A stretch of 64,000 bases of DNA, from NCBI GenBank assembly GCA_019916065.1, contig CM034236.1, positions 18,242,805 to 18,306,804 of the forward strand, given 5' to 3'. The translations under genes and the position numbers were made by a program. The notes beneath the pieces were generated by a model. It made no database searches. It had not been told where the DNA came from and saw nothing but the letters and a program-made list of their open reading frames with translations. Source of the stretch: Vitellaria paradoxa. Its lineage: Eukaryota > Streptophyta > Magnoliopsida > Ericales > Sapotaceae. The stretch's first letter is position 1, and every line of letters begins with the position of its first letter. Positions 55,654 through 64,000 of the stretch are shown in pieces.

Positions 55654-57776
55654 ATGGTGATGGAAAAAGGTCGGGTCGGACCTGACCCGCCCCTTGACCT
55701 GGGGTCGACTCGACCCTTGGCCGACTCTCCCCAACTGCCTCTCCTAATTTTCAGGTCGGGTCGGGTCGGTCCAGGGTCACCAATTTCCGTCCCTGACCCG
55801 CCCTAGCTGGCCTAGTCTTTTTTTTTAACTTTTTTAATATTTTTAAATTTTTTTAATTTTTTTAAAGTAAATAAAATACAAAATAAAACCCAACCAAACA
55901 TATTAAAATAATTATTGACAAAAATTAAATTTATTAAACAACAAACAATTGCATAATTAACATTAAATTTAAAATAATAATTTAAAATTGTAGAATTATA
56001 AGAAAAAAAATGATAGAGTAATAAATACGTGTATCACTTCACGTCTTATACATCTCAACTAGGTTGGCACCTATAAGAGTGAGTATCATTCGTAAATTTT
56101 ACTCTATCAATACATCACTATTATTCATCACTAGATTTACTAGTGTGTTCTTCTTTTTTACCTAAATACATTGCATCAAAGTTAAGGGTAAGCTGCTCTT
56201 TTTTGGCATCTTCTTGTTGTCTATTTTCAGTGAGATACTAATCTCGTAAACACATCAAGACTTATACTATTAGAGGGGTCAGCCGACTCCTGAATTGGCT
56301 GATAATGTGCCTACTTGTACTAAAAGCTTGGTCAGATGCTACGGTAGAAGTTTAAAATGCGAGGATATCACGAGTTAAAGCAGAAAGAACTGGAAATTTA
56401 GATTATTGTCTCTTCTACCAGTCTAAAAAATTAAAATTATCTTTATTTTCTATTGGAGGTGTAGCGAGATAACGTTACAAGTCAGACGAAATTGATGAAC
56501 TTGCACTTGTTGATGAATCTGTCTGCCGAGATGTTATTCTCTTCCATATGGATGTATTGTCGCCAAAGTTGCGGTGAGAGGAGGACGTTATGGCAATAGT
56601 TGTTTAGGCAGTTGTACGATTAGTACAATACTGGCCCATTAAAACTTGAATTTGCTCTTTAATATTATTTAATTGTTCTTGGGAATTTTTAGGCCCACTT
56701 ATCATCTCTAATAACTGAACAAAAAGATTTTATTTAAATCTAGTGTCTAAAACAGTGGCAATACCAAAATATATGGGAAGTGGATTAAAATATTTAGCAA
56801 ATTTTTCTTTCATTGTAAGAAACATAGCAGCATAATATTCTTGGGCAAAATATTTTTTAAAAATTTTATCAATAATCCCCAATTGATAAACAACAGTAGA
56901 AGAAGTAGGATAATAAATTTCACAAAATATTTTAGTAGCAACTTTAAAAACATGTAAAAAATTTCTATAAAAAATTGCATTGGCCTAATCAATTGGCTCA
57001 ATACCATCTAAACTAGTAGTTTGATTACTTAAAATAAATAAATCAATTACTTTTTGATATTTAATAGCAACTTTTAACATAATATATGTTGAATTTCATC
57101 TTATATTAAGTTTCATTGGTAATTTTTTAGGATTTAAACCAATTTGAGTATATATATATCAACAAATAGATTAATTCTTTTTTGGAGAATTCATAATACA
57201 AACTACAGTTTTTTTATTTTAATAATAGAAGATTCATAAATATTTAATCTATCATTTATAATTAAATTAAGGATATGAGCACAACAACGCCCACGAAATA
57301 CAGGTAAAGCAGTAGATAAATAATTAAAACAAACATCATTATATGAAACATTATCTAAAGTAATAAAAAATACTTTTTTACATAAATTCCATGATACAAG
57401 TTCACTACAAATAAGTTCCCCAACACTCAATCTAGTGTACAGTTGTTTAACTAATTTAAATAAAAGAATACGTTTATTTAATTCCTAATTTTCATCAATA
57501 TAATGTACAGTTATACAAAGATATTCAATATCTTAGTAAGATTTTCACATATTAGAGGTTAAGAAAATATTTCCTTCAAAATTATCGAAATAAGTTTTTA
57601 ATTCATCATCTTTTGTTTGAAAATCTCGTAAAACTTTATTTTTTGAAATATTTCTTGAAAAATTACAATATTATGGTGTAAAACTATCATGAATAAATTC
57701 TTCAAAATGTCGATTTTCACTCATTGTGAAAGGTTGTTCGTCTTTAATAATATATCTAACTAAATTATTTTGTATT
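55654..57776 (-). pseudogene. hAT transposase (RICESLEEPER/DAYSLEEPER-like) pseudogene
   Basis: Minus-strand relic starting at the 57776 border. In order: DSFTPYYCNFSRNI, GNIFLTSNMWKSY, then the RNase H-like core ITLDN with GRCCAHILNLIIND (57430-57203), a TRWNS-like segment (57100), and a KYF-type DUF4413 region (57000-56740). Next comes the dimerisation block (FPVLSALTRDILA, then ASDQAFSTSRHIISQFRSRL; about 56400-56270). Numerous stops. A GGTCGGGTCGGACCTGACCC-rich end at 55668-55800 looks like the element's terminus. The N-terminal BED finger side is cut by the gypsy LTR at 57777. Confidence 0.8.
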
Positions 57777-58458
57777 TGTAGACACGTAAATTTTGGCCAA
57801 TCAAATATCGCCAATTGTTAGATAAAAATCTAATTAAATCAACAAATTATATCTTGTCACGTGTCTCGTGGAGGATTTTAACACAATTACACAGTGGACA
57901 AATCACAAGTTGCCATGTGGACAGCCTAAAGATGACAAGACCTGACCAATTAAATTAAGCCATTTGTCAGTAGGCCCACTACTAAAGATAATTATTATTT
58001 TTTAAATTTTATCTCTTAAGAAAAATAAATAAATAAATAAAGAGATAATTATTTAAGAAGTATTATACTATCGTAACTCTTTGATGTTATCTCTTATTTA
58101 ATAAATAAAATAATGAGATAATTATTTTGAAAAAGTTAAGTTCTACTATGACTCTCTCCTCTAAATCTATAAATAGGGGTCACTACTAAGCACAGGGACA
58201 TTATTTGGCATACAAGGAGACTCTGCTGGATTAAGCTGCCAAAGCCCCATAGACTTTCAAGCAACAAGAAGATACATGTGTTGATTTGAGATCAAGCTGC
58301 AAGCCCTTGCATCAACTTTTCAAAGAGAAGAATTAGAGGAATTTATTTATTTGATTAGAGATTCAGATATTGTAATCCACTTTCTTCAGAGTCAATAAAA
58401 TCAATTTGTTCCTATAATTTTTTGTGTTTATTTTCCAAACACGAAATTTGTGTGAACA
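57777..58458 (+). repeat. 5' LTR of the gypsy element
   Basis: Begins TGTAGACACGTAAATTTTGG and ends GTGTGAACA, 682 bp. The flanking 5-mer on the left is GTATT. Confidence 0.75.
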
Positions 58459-58464
58459 AATTTC

Positions 58465-58482
58465 TGGCACGCCCAGTGGGAC
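58465..58482 (+). other. primer binding site
   Basis: TGGCACGCCCAGTGGGAC, a PBS found in many plant Tat-type gypsy elements, starts six bases after the LTR. I do not assign the tRNA with certainty. Confidence 0.7.
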
Positions 58483-58535
58483 AATCTTTGCCTTTCATCT
58501 TCTCTCTTCATCAAATCAAATCAACTAAGTTCATA

Positions 58536-60300
58536 ATGGCTCCCAAGAACAATTGCTCGAAAGTTCCAGTTCTAAAAGCCGAAGGCTCCAAATCTGCCGC
58601 CAGCAACACTACCTCAAGGTCTACTGCTCAAAGCATCGGCCCGATCACACGAAGTAAGGCAAAAACCATGGCTGAAGCATTGAAGCAAGCCTCATTGCTG
58701 CCAAAATCAACACTTATTTTCAATTCAAGTTCGTTGAAGACAACATCCACATCATCAAGTCTTCCAGAGGACAAAGAAGATGCTACTATTGCTGCAAAGC
58801 CGAAAGAAGACATTTTTGTAATTTTAGAGAAAGCCTTGTCGCATCCTTCCATATCTCAAGGATCTAATTCAAGTGCCAAGCTCCACTCTGGCCAATAGGA
58901 GATTAGTGATTCAAGCAGTTCTGAATCCAACACTCCTCTAGAAACTCATCAATCAAAGTTCAAGTTGCATGATGATTTTGCCAGTTCTCAAAGCTCGACA
59001 GTTATGAATGTGATGATGACGAATGTAATATCGTTAGAGGAGCAAGTCAACTCGCTGTCAAAGATTGTGGAGAACTTGTGCAAAATAGTATAAGAACGTG
59101 ATCATCAAATTGAGGCAATCATGAACAAGCTAAACAATACTGGAGAATCTAGTCAAACTCCTGCTCCTCCAAAATCACAAGAAGTAACTGAATCATCTAA
59201 CGAACAAGAAGAAGCTCCGAAAAGCTTGCCAGTTTCTGCTGATGGTTTCGTCCCCATTGATCAGCTGAAGGAGTTCATTTTGGGCACTCTCAAAGACAAG
59301 AACGAGGAAACCCTAAAATTTTTTCTCACATACGCTAAGCCTTACACTTGTCGAATCGATCAACTAAAGATGCCAGTTGATTATAACCCCCAAAATTCCA
59401 ACAATTTGACAGCAAAAAAAATTCAAAGCAACATGTTGCTCACTTTGTGGAAACCTGCAGCAACGCTGGAACTGATTGAGATCTTCTGGTTAAGCAGTCC
59501 GTCCGAACTCTCGAGGGCAATGCATTCGATTGGTATTACGATTTAGAGCCTGGTACTATTGACAGCTAGGAGCAACTAGAGCAAGAATTTCTCAACATAT
59601 TCTATAGTACCCATCATATTGTAAATATGATTGAGCTCACCAATGCTCGCCAGTGGAAAGAAGTACCCGTCATTGACTTCATCAACAAATGAAGAAATCT
59701 GAGCCCCAATTGCAAAGATAGGCTGTTTGAAGCTTCAGCAATCGAGATGCGCATTCAAGGCATGCACTAAGGGCTTCGTTATATCTTTTAAGGCATCAGG
59801 TCTAAAACTCTTGAAGAATTGGCTACTTGTGCTCATAATATGGAGCTCAGTATCACTGCGAGCGGTAATCACAGCTTGCCGATTCAAGAGTCTTACAAAG
59901 GAGAAAGCAAGCAAGAAAACAACCACAAATGGGGTAAGACTTTCTCCAAATCAGCCAATAAAGAATCGATGACTGTTTCCACTGAACTAGTGAAGATTTC
60001 TACATCAACTTAAACTTTAAATAAATTTAAGAAAAGAGAGACAGAGAAGGTCGAATCCAACCAAGGAAGAGGATGGAAAGACCTACGCTTGAGGAAATGC
60101 AAGCAAAGGAATATTCGTTTCTTGATTTTGAAGTTCCTCGAATGCTTGAGGATTTGTTAAAACTAAAGCTCATTGAGCTTCCAGAGATGAAACGCCTAGA
60201 AGAAGCTGATAAAGTTAATGATCCGAATTATTGTAAGTACCACCAGTTGATCAGCCATTCTACTCAGTGATGTTTCATTCTTAAAGAAAAGATTATGTAA
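58536..60300 (+). pseudogene. gypsy gag
   Basis: Begins MAPKNNCSKVPVLKAEG. The region with GFVPIDQLKEFILGTLKDKN and LTYAKPYTCRIDQLKMPVDY is diagnostic. The capsid continues in another frame (HVAHFVETC, then DWYYDLEPGTIDS and MIELTNARQWKEVPVIDFIN) and then EASAIEMRIQGMH, ELATCAHNMELSI. In-frame stops at 58896 and 59091. A frameshift lies near 59425 and more follow. Confidence 0.85.
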
Positions 60301-61510
60301 TTGGCAAGTCGAGGGAAGATCCTTCCAGAAGAAGAGAATGAGGTAGCAACCACCAACCAAACTACTGCTGTGATTGAATTCGTTGATCCCACGCCAAAAA
60401 GCTTGATTCTTGACCTGTCAAGGTTTGACGTTCAATTTGGATCTTTTGATCCTGTTGAAATAATAATTCAAGACCATTTAAAAATTCTTGATACACCATT
60501 GTTGAAGTGTAAAAGCAATACTAATGAAATAATAGACTCGGTTGACTCAGTTGAAGAAGGGTGGATGCTCGTCACTCGCAAAAGAAAGAGTAAGTCGAAG
60601 TCTCATCACCCCCAAATCATTCACTACAAACAAAAGTTCATTAAATCTAACAAAAAGAAGCAGTGGAAGAAGAAAAAAGTTCAAGGACTAGTATCAACTA
60701 CAGCAGTGGAGACTTTCATTCAACCACAATGTACTCCCATTATTTTATGGGAGTTCTTTCCAAAATCTTGGCAAAATACTGATCAATCTGATCTTAAGAT
60801 TGTTGAATACTATGTTGTGAACGTGGAGGAACCAACTGAAGAAAGAGTTGAGTCATCTTCAACACGCGTGCAAACACCAGAGGAACTTAACTTTGAAATT
60901 TGTGGCAATACATCTATTGCTGCTATGAAGATGAAGATCTTCTGCTTGGCTCAACACCGCACAATCGCCCTCTTTTTATCTCTGGCTATACACGCGAACA
61001 AAGATTGAATAGAATGCTTGTTGATGGTGGATCAGCAGTCAACATTCTACCTCTTTGCATGATGAAGGAATTAGGCATTGGTATGGAAGAATTGTCGCGC
61101 AGTCGCTTGATGATTCAAGGCTTTAATCAAGGGGGCAGAGAGTGATTCGAGTAATCCGTCTCAACTTGCTCATCGATGACATGACATCAATTGCATTGTT
61201 CCATGTGATCGATGCCAGGACTTCATACAATATGCTGTTGGATTGGCCTTGGATTCATGAGAATGGTGTGGTTCCTTCTACTCTCTATCAGTGTCTCAAA
61301 TACTGCTGTGATAATGAAGTTAGAAAGATCGTAACTGATGAGAAGCCATGCATTGAAGCTGAATCTTACTTTGTTGATGCTAAGTTCTACTTGGCATATA
61401 TTGTGGTGGAAGAGCTACAACTAATTAGTACTTCATCAGCATACAAGTTGCAACAAAGTGACCATTCCCGAAATTACAAAAATGGCAAGATTGTTGATCA
61501 AAAGAAATGA
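60301..61510 (+). pseudogene. gypsy protease region
   Basis: A charged linker leads to the aspartic-protease segment NRMLVDGGSAVNILPL (about 61012-61060). It is followed, in shifted frames, by IRLNLLIDDMTSIALFHVID and TSYNMLLDWPWIHENGVVPS, a signature of Tat-lineage gag-pol. Confidence 0.82.
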
Positions 61511-62635
61511 ATCAGCAAGCCGATCAAAAGTGGCGATGAGAAATGCAACGTGGAAGCCTCTAAGAATGCCACTCCAGTACTTCGTTACGCGCCAAAGACC
61601 CGAAAAGTTGATGATTAAGCCTTGGATGGATTAACTCTCCCCTTCACCAATAAACAAAGGTGACTACGCCAACCCCAAGATTTGTCTGACCAACACAAAG
61701 TCCCAAAGTAGAGCTTGGTGACTTGCCTTTAACACGCACAAATAAGGACTTCGATTCAAATGCATACAAGCTTCTTGCAAAGGCTGGATATAATCCAAAG
61801 TAGTCTTCTACCTTAGGAAAGCTACCATCAGAATCTAACGGATAAGATACGCATGGGTTGAATTCAAGTCAAAAGATGTTAAGACAAAAGGGATACACTA
61901 TAAAGAATTCACATGTAGGACTTGGTTTTACTCCACTTGCTCCAACGTGTATCATCATAAAAAAAATCAGCTAATTACATTACTGCCGAAGAAGATGAAT
62001 CTCTAACTCCAGTTAAGCCTTCAGTTTTTAATCATCTAAAAGAAGCAAACTCACAAACGTCAATTGCTGATTGTTTGGAAGGAGCAAATCCAAGAGTATT
62101 AGTATTTGATCGCTTAGGAGAGACAAAGTCAAAAGGCTCAGTCTTTAATCGACTGGGGGCAGAAATTTCGACATCAAAGGAAGTTATTGCATCCTTTACA
62201 CCTAGAAGATCGATCAAGAGTAGATTGGGAGTCCCTAAGAAGACTATTGAAAAGAAAGAAAAGATCAATGTCACCTTAAAAGACCCTAAAGATCTCAGGA
62301 GTAAAATACCATCTTGTATGAAGTGTTATACTACTTTAGTGGTGACAGCTGAAGAAGAATTGAAGGTGAAACAACAAACAGTAGTGATCACGAAATGTTC
62401 TGCTGAAACATCAAGAACTTTCTCTGAGGAGAAAAAATATTGAATACTCACTCCACATCAGTACAAGTGACAGGAAAATTCAAGTAGAAGAAGAAGTTGA
62501 AGGTGCTTCACCGGAACTTGAAGAAGGTGTTAAGTCCACTATTGATGATTTGAAAGAAATCAATCTCCCCACACACCAGAAGACCCTCGACCTATTTACG
62601 TAACTGCTCTCCTGACTCCTAAAGAATAAAAGGGT
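61511..62635 (+). pseudogene. gypsy protease-RT linker
   Basis: Degenerate spacer with one longer open stretch (62075-62443; FDRLGETKSKGSVFNRLG, a repeated F-R-L-G motif often seen in this linker). No catalytic motif. Confidence 0.6.
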
Positions 62636-64000
62636 TATGTCAAGCTTCTCACAGAGTATAAGGATGTCTTCGCTTGGAGTTACAAAGAAATGCCTGGGTT
62701 AGATCCTAAAGTTGCTGTCCATCATTTAGTAGTAAAACAAAGTGTCCGACCAATTAAACAAGTTCAGCATCAATTCTGATCGGAGTTAATTCTGAAGTTT
62801 GATGCCGAAGTCAATAAACTCATTGAAGCTAGATTTATCCAAGAAGTTAAGTATCCAACTTGGATTTCGAGTATTGTCCCTGTTAAAAAGAAGAATGGAC
62901 AAATTCAAGTATGTGTCGACTTTCGAGACCTTAACCATGCTTGCCTAAAAGATGACTTTCAGCTCCCGTTGACAGAACTTATGGTGGATGATATCACTGG
63001 TCACGAAGCCTTGTCTTTTATGGACGGCTCATCTGGTTATAATCAAATTCGCATGGCACCACAAGATGAAGAGTTGGCAGCTTTTCGTACATCCCAAGGC
63101 ATTTGTTGTTATAAAGTAATGCCGTTTGGATTGAAAAATATAGGGGCCACTTATCAAAGAGCAATGCAAAAGATCTTCAACGATATGCTTCGTAAGAATA
63201 TTGAATGCTACGTGGGTGATCTTGTTATAAAGTTAAGAAAGAAGGCAGATCATCTTCATCTGAATAAGGTTTTCAACCGCCTACGCTGATACCAACTCAA
63301 AATAAATCCCTTAAAGTGCGCATTTGGTGTTACATCTGGAAAGTTCCTTAGGTTCATTGTGCGTCATCGATGTATTGAAATAGACCAAACAAAGATTGAC
63401 GTTATCTTGAAGATGCCTGAATCTCAAAATATTTATGAACTTAAGAGTTTACAAGGCTGATTGGCTTATCTCTGACGGTTTATTTCAAATTTAGTTGGTC
63501 GTTGTCAACCTTTTAGTTGACTAATGAAGAAAGGAGTTCCGTATAAATGGGATGAAGCATGCAACAATGCCTTTAAAAGTATTATAGTTTATTTGATGAA
63601 ATCACCAGTATTGGTTGCTCCTATTCCTGGGAACCTATTAGTTATATACATTACTACATAAGAACGGTCTATTAGGGCTTTACTTGCTTAAGAAAACGAA
63701 AAGGGAAAAAAAATGCCCTTTATTATCTTAGCAAAATGATGACCCCCAATAAGCTGAACTACTCGCCAATCGAAAAGAAGTGTTTGGCATAGTGTTTGCA
63801 ATTCAAAAGTTACGGCATTATTTTTAAGCTCACACTGTGTATCTCATCTCTAAAGTCAATCTCGTCAAGTACATCATGTCGAAACCAGTTTTAACTGATC
63901 GACTAACTAGATGGTCTTTTCTTCTTCAAGAATTTGAGATCATTTATGTGCCTCAAAAGGCAATTAAAGGACAAGCTTTGGCTAATTTCCTAGCTGATCA
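62636..64000 (+). pseudogene. gypsy reverse transcriptase and RNase H
   Basis: RT with DVFAWSYKEMPGLDP, VPVKKKNGQIQVCVDFRDLN, FMDGSSGYNQIRM and VMPFGLKN. The active-site box reads YVGDLVIK where the family has YVDD, so a catalytic Asp is missing. The C-terminal RNase H-like part (63560-64000) is broken by stops and frameshifts and is cut by the window edge. Confidence 0.85.

Larger units (their letters stand above)
57777..64000 (+). mobile_element. Ty3/gypsy (Tat-like) element, runs off the right edge
   Basis: 5' LTR, PBS, then gag, protease and RT/RNase H relics in the Ty3/gypsy order, all in the plus direction with multiple stops and frameshifts. It is inserted in, or abuts, the hAT pseudogene. 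Integrase, the 3' LTR and the second target duplication lie outside the window. Confidence 0.88.

Overview
The window is nuclear DNA of a flowering plant, most likely a eudicot. Two recognisable host genes with spliced exons sit in AT-rich, transposon-packed DNA. The species cannot be told from the sequence.

Host genes. (1) Minus strand, 3213-5136: the first three coding exons of a VAMP72-type R-SNARE (longin domain plus the start of the SNARE motif). The exons for the rest of the SNARE motif and the membrane anchor are not in the window. They either lie past the left edge or have been lost. (2) Plus strand, 32053-55008: a complete 13-exon gene for a plastid ABC1/UbiB-family atypical kinase of 801 residues, ABC1K6-like by length and sequence. 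Every splice junction is GT-AG and the frame stays open throughout. About 20.5 kb of its 23 kb is intron, much of it transposon.

Layout. 1-6290: a Harbinger-like TIR element, then the VAMP gene and its promoter. 6290-6525: remnant of a Cassandra-like TRIM LTR carrying a 5S rRNA-derived promoter module. 6526-15502: an Athila-like Ty3/gypsy element with both LTRs, a tRNA-Asp-type PBS, a gag relic, no pol and an unrecognised extra ORF. A related solo LTR is inserted backwards in its gag with a perfect 5-bp target duplication. 15503-28940: old LTR fragments, a hAT-like non-autonomous element, a minus-strand Ty1/copia gag-protease relic, a 1.08-kb long-TIR Mutator-like element and a plus-strand BED/DUF659 hAT transposase pseudogene. 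28940-32050: a cluster of Tourist-like MITEs just upstream of the kinase gene. 32053-55008: the kinase gene. Its introns hold a SINE split by a copia element, a 152-bp tandem repeat, a Tourist MITE, a second SINE, a 5.4-kb copia element with TTTAT target duplications, a LINE tail and C-tract/A-tract repeats. 55650-57776: a minus-strand hAT transposase pseudogene. 57777-64000: the 5' LTR, PBS, gag, protease and RT of a degenerate Ty3/gypsy (Tat-like) element that runs off the right edge.

How the parts relate. The two host genes are transcribed divergently, about 27 kb apart, and show no functional link. All transposon proteins seen carry stops, frameshifts or lost catalytic residues, so the elements look dead. 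I found no CRISPR array, no true tRNA gene and no bacterial or organellar gene cluster. The least explained items are the extra ORF of the Athila-like element, two tiny poly(A) insertions with 18-21 bp target duplications, a 152-bp tandem repeat in a kinase intron and repeated GC-rich islands in the LTRs. Splice sites, identities and alignments were read by eye.
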